A stretch of DNA of 64,000 nucleotides from assembly GCA_002077045.2 (NCBI GenBank), contig KZ111140.1:2209732-2273731 (forward strand), given 5' to 3'. Shown piece after piece: positions 19,522 to 30,484 of the stretch. The notes beneath the pieces are model-generated. The model saw only the letters and a program-made list of their open reading frames with translations, did not search any database and was not told where the DNA came from. This DNA is from Rachicladosporium sp. CCFEE 5018 (Eukaryota > Ascomycota > Dothideomycetes > Cladosporiales > Cladosporiaceae). Every line of letters starts with the position of its first letter. Position 1 is the stretch's first letter. Made by a program: the position numbers and the translations under genes.

Positions 19522-21651
19522 ATGCCCATCCTCTCTCGCGTGCGAAACCTCATACCACAACAATTACTGGACACAAGCAGATTTGCCTACGTGTCACTGC
19601 CGAGTAACGACCAGAGTCGGAATGGCTCGCCCACAACCTACAGCCGCTTCAAGTGGCACACGGGCGATCGCATACGGATTGGACGCATGTCCGTCTCCAG
19701 AACGGTCGCGCTGGCGATAGCAGGACTCGTGTTCCTGCTGTTGTTCGCAGTTGGTGGTATGCGAGGGATGTGGCGACAGAAGCTGATGGACGAGCCTCCT
19801 CAGCCCTTTTACTGGGAGCTATATGATCGGCTGAACGGGTACTACAATGGTGTCAGCATGCTGGTACCTGTGGCTGAGCATGTGGTTGAGAACCAGTACA
19901 ACCAGTCGCATCCACCGACGGAGTGGAATATGCGAGTAATCAAGCAGCCGCCTATCAACCCGGTGCCGTACTCGCCTTACCCGGACTTCACATCGCGGGA
20001 GTATCTGAAAGAGCATCACAGCGTCGAGACATGCTACTTGGATGCCGCGGAGAAGGTGCCTGCGCCGGATGTGTATGCGTACCCTGCACTGCCCAAAATC
20101 TTCCCCGAGCCATTGTTTGGATCATATGAAGAGCTCGGTATTCGGGAGGATGTATGTTTTGATCGGTTTGGCAGGCTTGGGCCGTACGGGTATGGGTATA
20201 ACGAGAGCGTACCTGGCGCGCTAGGAGTTGGCGATCGGTCGGAAAACGCTGGTAGTGAACAGGTGTTCGCAAAGGCTGGGTACACGGATTACAGCAAAGT
20301 GGACTGGGGCGCTGCACAGAAGCGATGCGTGGAGAAAAATAAGGCGCGGTTCACGGAAAATCAATCAAGTGGAAAGAAGCGCGTAAAGCGCCAGGCATTC
20401 GTACTACGCACCTGGACGGGCTACAAGTACAATGCCTACCAGATGCTCTCCTTGCGAGCCATGATCAACGAGCTGAGCCTCAAATCCGGTGGCGAATTCG
20501 ACGTGCACTTCCTTGTACACGTCAAGAACAACAGCATCCCGATCTGGGCCGACAAGGCCCTCTACCAACAGACCCTCGAAGAAAATGTTCCACGCGAGTT
20601 CTGGAATCTCAGCACGCTCTGGTCAGAGCAGCAAATGCTCGCCTACTACCCCGCCCCATTTCCCGACAATTTCGCAAACATGGCCGGCTCCAGCATCCAC
20701 GGTGTCTACCGCAGCGCCCACTTCCCGCTGCAGTGGTTCAGCCAAGAGCATCCTGAGTACGAATTTGTCTGGAACTGGGAGATGGACGTCCGCTACTCCG
20801 GCCATTACTACGAATTCCATACCAAAGTCGGCGAGTGGGCTGCGCGACAACCGCGTAAGGGACTGTGGGAACGCAGCGCGCGATTCTGGATCCCAAATCA
20901 CCACGGCGACTACAAGAACTTCACCTCTTTTGTCGAGGAGGAAGTCAAAACGAAAGACATCCTCGAGAACGACCCCGAAAAGAACGGACCCGTACCCGTC
21001 TGGGGCCCAGCTCGAAACTTCACCAACCGCGGCATGCTACCTCCTCCGCCTGGCACAACCCCTCCCACAACCTACGAAGAAGACAAGTACACCTGGGGCG
21101 TAGGCGAAGAAGCCGACCTCCTAACCTTTAACCCCATTTTTGACCCCTCAATGACAAACTGGGTCTTCTCCAGGGACGTCACGGGCTATAATCGCACGCT
21201 CCCAATCCCGCCCCGGCGCGCAGCAATCGTGACTGTCGGAAGATTGTCGAAACGGTTGCTTAGTGTCATGCATGAGGAGACCTGGCGCATGAAACACCAC
21301 ATGTTCCCCGAGATGTTCCCGGCCGCCATGTCCTTCCACCACGGCTTGAAAGCCGCGTATATCCCACATCCGATCTACTTTGATCGGGATTGGGAGACGG
21401 GGTACATGGATCAAGTCTTCAATTACCCGAAAGAGATTTGGAGTAGTCCGTTTGGGTGGGGGGAAAATAATTTGTTAGGGAGCACTTTCTACTATAATGC
21501 AGGCTTTTCTGGCGCGCTCTGGAGGCGATGGCTTGGTATGTCTGAGAATGGAGAAGGAGGGAGGAAGTGGGAGGAGGAGGGGAGCGGGAGGATGTGTTTG
21601 AGGGGTGTGTTGCATCATCCTGTCAAGAGGGAGGATGGGCCGGTGGATTGA
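19522..21651 (+). CDS. DUF3405 family type II membrane protein, putative glycosyltransferase-like
   Basis: Intronless, 709 residues. A short cytosolic N-terminus is followed by one signal-anchor helix at about residues 57-76 (RTVALAIAGLVFLLLFAVGG), as in Golgi type II enzymes. The lumenal part has the marks of the fungal DUF3405 family: an AFVLRTWTGYKYN segment, EFDVHFLVHVKN, then EFVWNWEMDVRYSGHYYE with clustered acidic residues that could bind a metal or nucleotide sugar, and FWIPNHHGDY. The family is widespread in ascomycetes and thought to be GT-like; its reaction is not established to my knowledge. The frame ends with TGA at 21649-21651. Confidence 0.85.
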   Translation: MPILSRVRNLIPQQLLDTSRFAYVSLPSNDQSRNGSPTTYSRFKWHTGDRIRIGRMSVSRTVALAIAGLVFLLLFAVGGMRGMWRQKLMDEPPQPFYWELYDRLNGYYNGVSMLVPVAEHVVENQYNQSHPPTEWNMRVIKQPPINPVPYSPYPDFTSREYLKEHHSVETCYLDAAEKVPAPDVYAYPALPKIFPEPLFGSYEELGIREDVCFDRFGRLGPYGYGYNESVPGALGVGDRSENAGSEQVFAKAGYTDYSKVDWGAAQKRCVEKNKARFTENQSSGKKRVKRQAFVLRTWTGYKYNAYQMLSLRAMINELSLKSGGEFDVHFLVHVKNNSIPIWADKALYQQTLEENVPREFWNLSTLWSEQQMLAYYPAPFPDNFANMAGSSIHGVYRSAHFPLQWFSQEHPEYEFVWNWEMDVRYSGHYYEFHTKVGEWAARQPRKGLWERSARFWIPNHHGDYKNFTSFVEEEVKTKDILENDPEKNGPVPVWGPARNFTNRGMLPPPPGTTPPTTYEEDKYTWGVGEEADLLTFNPIFDPSMTNWVFSRDVTGYNRTLPIPPRRAAIVTVGRLSKRLLSVMHEETWRMKHHMFPEMFPAAMSFHHGLKAAYIPHPIYFDRDWETGYMDQVFNYPKEIWSSPFGWGENNLLGSTFYYNAGFSGALWRRWLGMSENGEGGRKWEEEGSGRMCLRGVLHHPVKREDGPVD

Positions 21652-23119
21652 AGACAGAAATTTGTTGTGAGAGCGGGATTTTGCGATGGCGTTTAGGGAG
21701 TGCGATCTGGGCAACGAGAAGCATGTGCATGTTGTATGGTCTGCTCAATGTAGTTTCCTGTACAGAAGACGACATAAACCGCCTCTTCTCACCGTTGACT
21801 TGTTCCTTGAGTCGATGAGAACTTTGTCTCTACCATCGAATCCGCTACGAAGTTGCTTATCGGCCCTTTCGCTCTCCCGTCGCTTGCAGTGCCTACAAAG
21901 TCACGTGCCCTTCCTCGCGGCTCCTTCCCTCAGCACGAAGCACGAGTGACGTCGCCAATTCCATGACATCAGTCTCGATTGCAGCAAGGGCTCCAGCCGG
22001 CTGCCGGCGCGCCGGCAGACGAGACTAAGGTAAAGTTTGTGGATCTCAAACGTCACTTGTTGACGCTGTCGCCGATTTCTCTGCAGATCCGGACGAGATA
22101 GACGTGAGATTAAGGATAGGGTATGACGAGCGGTGTGATGATTGGTGTGGGCTTGGACGTCACTTGCACTTCGTAGACGCGAAAGCGCGTGCGTGTCTAC
22201 GCTGGTAAATCGTTGGAGGAAAGCGAACGGAGACTGCGTGGACTGTGAAGAGACACTTTGGGTCTGGCGCACTGCAGAACTCTCTGGCGGATGTGGTGGC
22301 CGATGGTCTGGATTCGCGTGGACTGCATGACTTGACTGTCAAGCCCTCGGAGACGCGGCTCGCGCTGTGCTTTTATGCAAACGATATCCATAACAAAACG
22401 GATCCATAGCTCGTGAAGAAGCCGTTTAGTAACGGCGCCATGGCTGTTCGGTCCATGATGTCGTCCTTATCCACGTGGTAAGCATTGCTTGTGTTGAGGG
22501 CTACTCTAGTCTGCTAGTTTCCGACATTCGCTCGTTCTCGCAGTAGTGTACTCTCAAATTTTGTCGCGCCGCTCAGCGCATTTCTAAAGCAGTCGAACGG
22601 ATCTAGCCAACGGATCGAAATAAGCACGTTGCGATTACCTCGTCATCGACAAGCCCACTGCTCATTCCGGCGCAAGCAGTTGCATCGTCACTGGAGTTGA
22701 AGTGCGGCCGCCGAAGCGAGCAGCCAGGCCTGCCCCGCCAAGTCGGTACTCGATCAGATATCATCCGATAAACACAACAGCAAAGCGCGCAGATGTGGAA
22801 GATCGAGGTACGTCAAATTAGGTACTCATATACAGAATACCAGCACAGGCATACTCGCGTGTTATATCCATCAGCATGCAGGCTCTTGCGATCATGGTGT
22901 GAGGCTGATGAGCAATCCATGCCTGCGGGAAGGCACGTCATCGTACCTCTACGCCAAGGTTCAATCATCTGTCCTTGACGGGGACGTTCTGCTCCCCTTC
23001 ACCACATCATACACGAGAACAATTTCCATTCCACTCACCCCCATCCTCACCACCCTCCCATACACACACGATCATCCGCCGCATGATCAGTCGAGCACAC
23101 GAAAGACACCCATCTAATA
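21652..23119. other. Intergenic upstream of the kinase gene
   Basis: About 1.5 kb with no supported gene. The last 150 bases are C/T/A-rich with CACCC and ACACAC runs, which suits a fungal 5' UTR or promoter. Short frames on both strands have no recognisable features. Confidence 0.45.
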
Positions 23120-25361
23120 ATGTCGACGATACAGAACCTGAAGAACTTCATCCGTCATGGCAAACAGGCCCGTGACGGACGATCGCCACAAGCAGAGCCC
23201 ACGACACATGTATCAAATGTACACGCACAACCCGATCGGGCACCCGCAAACCACATCGCAGCAAGCGACCCCAATGTCTTTGCACATCAGCCACTGCAAG
23301 CAAACGCGGCACAAGGCGGCTACTCAGCTGCGGCAGGGGATAATCGCAATGTCGCGGCCAAGGCCGGCCTCGCTGCAGGTGCCGCAGTCGATGCCAAGCA
23401 GAAGCGCGATCAGAAGGGCGACAACTACGACAACTCGGTACTCGAGCGAATCGTAGCAGAAGAACGCGAGAGCAAGGGCAAACTGCCCAAATACCCCGGC
23501 CTCGAACGCTACTCGCTTGTCGAGAAGATGGGCGACGGCGCCTTCAGCAATGTCTACCGGGCACGAGACAGGGAAGGGCAGTTCGAAGAGGTCGCCATCA
23601 AGGTGGTGCGAAAATTCGAGATGAACTCCACACAGGTACGCATGGCCCATGGTCACAAGCTTCTTAGTCGTCATTGCTTGTTGCCATTCACCGCACCACC
23701 CTTTTTGAGAGAGACAACAGCCAACCCAGTGGCGCTACAATAGGCAGGTCCCGGGGTGCTGAACCCTGACTTCGAGAAGAAACACGCGCAGAAGACTGTG
23801 GAGGTGCGCAGCGCCCTTTTCCTACTGTCATTGCTATCCTGCTGCTTCGAAATTTCACTATCACTACTGCCGAAGTGGAACTGACATCATGCCTTTTCTG
23901 CACACAGCGAGCGAACATTCTCAAGGAAGTGCAGATAATGCGAAACCTCGACCACCCCAACATCGTTAAGCTTGTTGAGTTCAGCGAGTCGAGACAGTAC
24001 TACTACATCATCCTCGAGCTTTGCCCTGGTGGCGAGCTCTTCCATCAGATCGTGCGCTTGACATATTTCAGCGAGGACTTGTCACGGCACGTGATCACGC
24101 AGGTCGCCAAATCGCTGGAGTATCTGCACGAGGTTGCTGGTGTTGTGCATCGGTGAGTCGCCACGGGACAGCGCAAACGAGCCGCCACTGACATTGCAAT
24201 AGTGATATCAAGCCGGAGAACTTACTCTTCTACCCAACGCCATTCGTACCGACACGAAATCCGAAGCCGAAAGGTCCCGAGGATGAAGACAAGGCCGACG
24301 AAGGCGAGTTCATCAAGGGTCAGGGTGCTGGTGGCATCGGGGTGGTCAAGATCGCCGATTTTGGCCTCTCGAAAGTCATCTGGGACTCGCAAACGATGAC
24401 GCCCTGCGGTACCGTTGGCTACACGGCACCCGAGATCGTCAAGGATGAGCGTTACTCGAAGTCAGTCGACATGTGGGCACTTGGCTGTGTGCTGTACACC
24501 CTACTCTGTGGCTTCCCCCCATTCTACGATGAGAGCATACAGGTACTCACCGAGAAGGTCGCGCGCGGTCAGTACACGTTCTTGTCGCCTTGGTGGGACG
24601 ACATCTCGAAGTCGGCACAGGATCTTGTCTCGCATCTGTTGACGGTCGACCCGGAGAAGCGCTATGACATTAATCAGTTCCTCAATCACCCTTGGATCCG
24701 CGAGGCTGATGAGCCTACATACGCTGCACACGACGCACCTCCACTTGCGACACCAATGTACACTCGCACAGGTCCCATGTCCGGAGGCGGCTCAGTTGAT
24801 CTAAAGCAAAGTCCGATGAAACCCGACTTTGCCTACCTCGATGAGACGCCAGGTGCGGGTCGCGGACGCAACGATTTCCGCTCACCAGGCGCAGTCAACT
24901 TGCGCGAAGTGTTTGACGTCGGCTACTCGGTGCACCGCCAAGAAGAGGAGGGCAAGCGCCGCAAGAACTTCAAGCAGGGCTTCCGCGGTGGCATGTCACT
25001 GAACGCTCTGGATGAAGATTATGATGATCAGGATGACGAGTACACCGCCCCGTACTATCCCAGCCAGGCGAACCCACCGAGCAAGGTTCCCAAGGCTGGT
25101 GCACCGGATGTGGGTGGCATGGAGCGGCAGATGAAGAACACGAGTCTATCTGCTGCGGCGCAGGCTCGGCAGGCTAACGCACCGCGTGCTGCGCCCGCGC
25201 AGAAGGGATATGGTCAGCATAGTCCCGAGGTCGCTGCGGCTGCCAAGCGGCAGGTGAAGAACAAGGGTGCTTTCGAGCTGAACATGGATGGCGCAACGCT
25301 GTTGGGCAGGCGTGGTAAGAAGGCGCCTGATCCGAGTGGTTTGAGGATGCAGGTGGCATAG
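23120..25361 (+). CDS. Srk1/Rck2-type CaMK-like protein kinase, copy A
   Basis: Exons 23120-23635, 23744-23803, 23908-24152 and 24203-25361 give 659 residues. Introns are 108, 104 and 50 bases, all GT-AG. The kinase domain starts near residue 133 (GDGAFSNVY loop, VAIKVV lysine). HRDIKPENLLF is the catalytic loop, split by intron 3. An insert of about 40 acidic and basic residues typical of Srk1/Rck2 precedes ADFGLSKVIWDSQTMTPCGTVGYTAPE, the activation segment. The tail is long and disordered with Gly/Arg-rich and KKxxK stretches. Srk1 and Rck2 are phosphorylated by the Hog1/Sty1 stress MAP kinase and act on translation and cell cycle (family knowledge). A near-identical partial copy is at 52755-54798. 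Confidence 0.88.
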
Positions 25362-25837
25362 AGACTGGCGAATTTCACTGTGTGGCAGATCCTGGGCACT
25401 GGAGTGCGAGCGCCCAGTGAAGGCAATAATTCGGTTTGATGGGAACGATACGTGCGCGATGAGGCTTTCTTACTGTCCTTTTTGGCATTGGGCTTGATGC
25501 ATTCTGAGGCGTTCATGGATCCGCCGCCGCAAGACTGGGCGAGCGTTCGCAGGGAAAGTACAGGCACTGAGCGAGTGATTGAGCGCGGGTAGCTTGCTGT
25601 ATGCACTGAATTATCTTCACTCTGCTCTGCCCATTGTATCCCGCAGAATACGTGAGGAAACGTGAACTTTGACTGTGCCACCACCTCCCTGTCCTGCCTG
25701 CTCTTTCCCCGCGCCTGGTCCCTGTCAACTCTGGGGAAAGCTTGTTTGGCTGCTTGCTACATCACGCCGCGTTTGTTGTGCACCACTACCTTGAGCTTCC
25801 ACTTTATACACCCTGACTATTTCACATCAAAGACAAC
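25362..25837. other. Intergenic between kinase and MTC1
   Basis: It holds the kinase 3' UTR and the MTC1 promoter; a C/T-rich tract lies at 25680-25800. The matching stretch 54799-55279 is similar with several indels. No gene is seen. Confidence 0.45.
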
Positions 25838-27376
25838 ATGGCGCGCAAAGCTGACGACCTCCTCGCCGACCTCGACAACCTCGGCGTTGACGAGCAGCCC
25901 CCACCCCGCTCTACCACCCCCTCGGTCCCCTCTTCCAAACCCGGCCCAGTCTCCAGCGACGATGACCTGTTCGGTGACTTGCAAGCGCAGCTCGCTGCTC
26001 GTCCATCACAACAGACTTCCCGTCCTGGCACGCCGCGTGTGGCGAGCTCCACTACAAGCGCCGCGACGAGGCCGGGGTATACACCCGCCTCCTCAGGACC
26101 TCCGAGTGGTAGAACGAGCAGTGAGGATCGCGCGAGGCGGAGTATGGCTTCGATAGGCGGTGAAAGGAGGAGTGGAGAGGGGAGGGAGTTTCATCGTGCT
26201 GTCACGCCAGGGCAGGACGAGGAGCCGTTGCAGCAGGAGAAAGCTGCTGCACCTGTCGCGCAGACTAGTGGAGGTGGTGGGTGGTGGGGATCTCTGACTT
26301 CTGCGGCTTCTGCGGCTGTGAAGCAGGCTGAGACGCTAGCGAAGGAGATCAGCGGTAATGAGGAAGCGCAACGCTGGGCTGATCAGGTACGCTCAATCGG
26401 TGGGAAGAACTTGTCGAATCTACAGTATCTGGGTTCTGATATCACGAGTCGCGCTTTGCCGACGTTCACGAGTCTGATTCAACATATCGCGCCGCCGATC
26501 TCAGCGCATGAGAGACTGCAGATACACGCTACGCACGATGTGGTCGGGTATCCGAGTCTCGACCCTTTGATCTATGGCGTCTTCTCGCGAACGATGGCGC
26601 AGGTCGAGGGAGGCGAGCTGATGGTCATACAGCGTGGTAGTGAGCAGAGGAGTCGCGGTCGCACGGGATCTGAAGCGCAGGGGTACAGAGGTGGAGTGCT
26701 GGGGACGAATAGCAGTGGGTGGAGCGATGGGCCCTGGTGGCGGGATGAAGGTTTGCAACGAAGTCTAGGTGCTGTGGAAGGTTTGGTCGAGGGGACTCGG
26801 CTCGCGAGAGTGAGTGCTGAGGCGTACGCGAAGGAGTTCTTTGAGCGGAGCGGCGGCGTTGAGGCAGCTGCTAAGCGGGCCAGTGAGGTTCTGTCCGAGA
26901 GCAACCCTGTGAGGAGCTCAGACATCTTCCTCGCTATCCAAGCTATTGGGTACGAGGAAGACAAAGCTCTCTTCGCTGACTCCGCGCGACGCGAGGACGA
27001 GAAGTCCGCCGTCGCGGAGCCACCCGCTGACGCCGAACCACTCATCGCCTTCGCCATCTACCTCCACGATCCCTTGCACAGCCTGTCCTTCTCCGCACTC
27101 TCGCAGCCCTTTCCGCGACGCTGGGCAGACTGGCTAGACGCTAGTGCGAGCGATGAGAATGGACTGCCAGACTCGATTCAGGAAATCATCGCGGCTGGTG
27201 GCGTTGACCCAAGGGAGTGGGTGGCAGAGTGGGTGGAGGAGGTACTTAGTCTGGGTGTGGGACTTGTGGCACAGAGGTATGTGGCGAAGCGGATGGGTGT
27301 TGGTGAGGGTGGCCTGGGGAGGGGCAAGAGGAGGGAGGAAAGTGATATGATTGGAGAAGCTGCGAGGGCGATATGA
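25838..27376 (+). CDS. MTC1: Mtc1-like protein (maintenance of telomere capping 1 family), copy A
   Basis: Single exon, 512 residues. The N-terminus MARKADDLLADLDNLGV is followed by a disordered Pro/Ser/Thr-rich region to about residue 130. After this come GGGGWWGSLTSAASAAVKQAE and a folded part (SLIQHIAPPISAHERLQIHATHDVVGYPSLD, then FAIYLHDPLHSLSFSALSQPFPRRWADWLD) that matches fungal Mtc1 proteins. Yeast Mtc1 was named from a genetic interaction with telomere capping and is found with COPI/early Golgi vesicles (family knowledge). It is tandem with the kinase and converges on the LPMO-like gene. Copy B at 55280-56818 differs at only a handful of residues. Confidence 0.8.
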   Translation: MARKADDLLADLDNLGVDEQPPPRSTTPSVPSSKPGPVSSDDDLFGDLQAQLAARPSQQTSRPGTPRVASSTTSAATRPGYTPASSGPPSGRTSSEDRARRSMASIGGERRSGEGREFHRAVTPGQDEEPLQQEKAAAPVAQTSGGGGWWGSLTSAASAAVKQAETLAKEISGNEEAQRWADQVRSIGGKNLSNLQYLGSDITSRALPTFTSLIQHIAPPISAHERLQIHATHDVVGYPSLDPLIYGVFSRTMAQVEGGELMVIQRGSEQRSRGRTGSEAQGYRGGVLGTNSSGWSDGPWWRDEGLQRSLGAVEGLVEGTRLARVSAEAYAKEFFERSGGVEAAAKRASEVLSESNPVRSSDIFLAIQAIGYEEDKALFADSARREDEKSAVAEPPADAEPLIAFAIYLHDPLHSLSFSALSQPFPRRWADWLDASASDENGLPDSIQEIIAAGGVDPREWVAEWVEEVLSLGVGLVAQRYVAKRMGVGEGGLGRGKRREESDMIGEAARAI

Positions 27377-27667
27377 GGTAGCATTGATGACTTTCATTCA
27401 CTATGGTATGCACTTGGGGGCGTTATTGGGTCGGATTGGATCCGGCTCTGTAAGAATTGGGGGCATCTGGTAAGGTTCTCTATCTGAGAAACTCCAATTG
27501 ATCCTGGGTATCTCCATCGCTGTGAACAAGACTTCCATGCCAACGCTGAAAACGCCACCAAAATGCGAACGCTAGCCCGGGACCTGCTCGTGAGCGCTAT
27601 GCAATCCCGGCCGTGTCTATGCTACCATAAAGGTTGACGAGCAATTTTTGTTGATGATGTATCATCA

Positions 27668-29107
27668 TCATCTCCACACATGTCGAGGATGTCTCCTTAC
27701 CCTCTTCTCGTCCATCTCGCTGATCACGCCGCCGTCACTAACGACGGCCATGGCCGCGGAGATCGTACCAGTCGAAGAAGCTGCTGACGGCATGGCGGTC
27801 TTGGAGTCAGTGTAGACAGTGATCGTGATGAAGGATATGACGTCTGCCTGTGTCGTCGGACTGGCCGGCGCTGGGCTACTCGGCGTAGGTGGCGAAGTAG
27901 TGGCTACAGAGCCTCCGAGTGAAGAAGCGGGATGCGCGTTCCCATGGCCTGGTCGTGGGCCGTTGCCGCCTTGCTGGCTTCCATTGCTGCTCGGTCGGCC
28001 GCCATCATGGGGTGCGCCGGCGTTGTATGTCGGCATAGGCCCAGGTGGCGCTGACGAAGGCAAGTTCGAAGGCATCGTGGTCATCACCGTCAAACTTGCA
28101 GGCCATGAGCTGGTCGTCACGTCCGAGGGACCGTACGTGCAGCTCTGGTTGGTTATGACAGTGGGAGTAGCAGTCAGCGCAGTGCGGGATTTGTAGTCTC
28201 GCACTGCCTGCGTCTGCGGGTCTTGTTGACCGAGAGTGTGTACCATCGGCATAGCAGCAATCTTCGACAAGTCGTCGCCACCGTCGATGACTTGGAAGTC
28301 CGAGCACGTGGTGTAGTACTCGTCCTTGCCGCAGAACGCGCCTTCAGTGCGCATGCCGGTGTCCCAGGACCAGACCCAGTATGTAGTCAATGTTGAGCCG
28401 ACACGGGCATCGTCAGGGATGTAAAGGTCGGTCTCACACCACTGCTCGATTTGTGACGTGGGCTGACCCGAAATGCGGTTGGGGAAGCTGATCTGGCGGG
28501 TTATCGAGATCGGTGCTTGATTCAGTTGATGGCATCGGCCATCATCGTAGGCTTGGGCGGCCATTAGCCAGCCCTTCTTGTTACCTCCTGTACTGTCGGA
28601 GGTCCAGGCGAGGACATCTGTGAGTTTCTCTTCAGGGCTCGGATCGTATGTGCCGAACACCCAAACCGTGCCGGACTGATCCGGCTTGCCCGCAGGTATC
28701 CATGGCTGCGTGACGTGCCCGTTCTCAAGGTACTTCATGGCCACGTAGCTGCCTGGAGCGACGTTCAGCTGAGGGTATGCCTCAGTATAGTTGGCCGTCC
28801 GTTGTGCCGGATGGCAGGCGAACATCGACTCATTGATTCGGATGCGACCAATATCGGTGTCGGGACTGGGTAGCTGCCATTTTGTGGAGTAGCCGTTGAA
28901 CCCCGGGTCGTTTCTTGCCATGTAGCCACGCGAGTAGCCAAGGTCGCCGATGTAAGAGCCGTTAGGCCCGATGACTTGCATCTCTTCAAGCCATGTGTGT
29001 GCAAGAGTGGATGGCAGTAGTGACGCGACAAGAGCAAAGGTCGCTAGTCGTCGCGAAGATTTCGATGAGGTGGTGCTCCGCCGCGAGAATCTGAATGAGG
29101 GATGCAT
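27668..29107 (-). CDS. Secreted LPMO-like protein with His at the predicted mature N-terminus, copy A
   Basis: Single exon, 479 residues from the ATG at 29107. A basic start and hydrophobic core (LATFALVASLLPSTLA) form a signal peptide that would be cut to leave HTWLEEM. An N-terminal His is the hallmark of the copper histidine brace of lytic polysaccharide monooxygenases. A second His lies in YLENGHVTQPW. Further conserved features are ACHPAQR, WCETDLYIPDDA, TYWVWSWD and DEYYTTCSDF, with paired Cys. The C-terminal 150 residues are Ser/Thr/Pro/Gly-rich, like a linker or wall-associated tail. It resembles a fungal family that I believe is DUF7492. Copper binding and substrate are inference. 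Confidence 0.7.
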   Translation of the reverse strand: MHPSFRFSRRSTTSSKSSRRLATFALVASLLPSTLAHTWLEEMQVIGPNGSYIGDLGYSRGYMARNDPGFNGYSTKWQLPSPDTDIGRIRINESMFACHPAQRTANYTEAYPQLNVAPGSYVAMKYLENGHVTQPWIPAGKPDQSGTVWVFGTYDPSPEEKLTDVLAWTSDSTGGNKKGWLMAAQAYDDGRCHQLNQAPISITRQISFPNRISGQPTSQIEQWCETDLYIPDDARVGSTLTTYWVWSWDTGMRTEGAFCGKDEYYTTCSDFQVIDGGDDLSKIAAMPMVHTLGQQDPQTQAVRDYKSRTALTATPTVITNQSCTYGPSDVTTSSWPASLTVMTTMPSNLPSSAPPGPMPTYNAGAPHDGGRPSSNGSQQGGNGPRPGHGNAHPASSLGGSVATTSPPTPSSPAPASPTTQADVISFITITVYTDSKTAMPSAASSTGTISAAMAVVSDGGVISEMDEKRVRRHPRHVWR

Positions 29108-30484
29108 CTTATCGATGATTAAGAGGATGGAGGTGTTGTGGTGATGGAGCAAGTATACTGGCCGGCCAGAAAGTGATAAGGTCCACCAGATGCCTAGTCA
29201 CTATGCCCACTGAGGGGGTGTGCTCGGTATCGCGTAGTCGCCGAGTGATTAGTAAATGTGTATGCCGAAGAATCCAGACAATGAAAGAAAGAGATTCTAA
29301 GTGTAGTGATGCCGTGAGGGGTGCGACCAGCGCGGTGAATAATGAATGTAGTATCGCAGAAGTGAACAATAGGATTATGTCTTTATTGTTGCGGTGAGGT
29401 GAAAGATGGACCCGCGACCGGCCGTCGACGCACAAAGAAAGTGGCTGAGGAGGAGACCTTCGACGATGGCGAGGAAGGAGCGACCGCTGGTTGTTAGGTA
29501 CTTACACAGATGTAGAGATCGGACGCGTGGTCCTGGAGATGGAGAGGCCCGCCAGTGAATTCATATGCGCTGAAACGAGCCTGGGTAGGTAATCTCACAG
29601 TCACACCGATGCAATTGCCAATGAAGGTCATCGTCTGCGGTCTGGACATTCTGATCGCGTGCTCCATACCAAACACAGCATGTTGGCGTGTGTCAGTTGA
29701 CGCGCTCGTAGGGCTGCCGCTCGCTGTTGCTGCCGTGATGCACGCGGGCCTGCGGCGTCTGCTGTTGGGTTGGGCCAGGGCTAGGACCACTGCCGGCATG
29801 TCTCATCGGATCTTATTGACCAATGGAAGTCCCGGCCTTGCGCGCAGATGAGAACGCTAGCAATAGTAGATCTATGTTGTGTTCTAGATGAGATGAAGTC
29901 GTGAATGTCTCATCTTCGGACGAGTATGATGCAGGGATTGCGTTGATTGGCTGCGGTCGCAGCCGTAGCCGCCCGTCAACCTTGTTGCCGCCGCATCGGT
30001 TCATACATGTACATATATCGACGCGTGATATGTCTCATTAATCAGCAAGACATCGAGGGAGAAGACGAGCTGATAAGCCATCTGCAGATGTCGACTGTCC
30101 ATTGCGCTGTTCGACAGTGCCGGGCGGTCTAATTCCCGCTCTAATCGAGAAAGGTCACGCGCGTCGTTGACTGGCAAGCGAGGTAAATATCATGCTCAAC
30201 TCCAACCTCAGATTCCGTTGTCATCGACCTGCACAATTTCAGCTAGGGGGTCTGCGTCTGGTGCGGGCGCCGGCATCGATGACAAGAACTAAAAGCTGGG
30301 TAGGATGGTGAAGAAGCTCCGCCGAGGAGCATAGTCATACTAATCACGGGATATTGCGATCAAGCGCGCTCCACTGCGTTATGCACTTCAGTCCCTCTGT
30401 TCGTACGCGTACCCCTATCACTTGCTACAACATTCACACTGCATGACAAGTAGCTGAAGACGGTGGCGAAGGCGTCAATCTAAG
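29108..30484. other. Intergenic upstream of the LPMO-like gene and orphan gene 1
   Basis: About 1.4 kb. Frames of about 100 codons at 29494-29799 (minus) and 29555-29851 (plus) survive in the second copy, but most base differences there change residues in both frames, so I do not accept them as genes. The rest looks like promoter sequence for the divergent neighbours. Confidence 0.4.

Noticed and set aside
27640..27690. TGATGATG...CATCATCATC stretch as a tandem repeat or hairpin element
   Set aside because: It is short, imperfect and partly lost in the second copy (57090-57115). It looks like ordinary low-complexity 3' sequence.
29494..29799. 101-codon minus-strand ORF kept in both large blocks (also 58943-59248)
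   Set aside because: Most differences between copies change residues, there is no domain or signal, and an equally long frame exists on the other strand. Conservation is explained by overall block identity.
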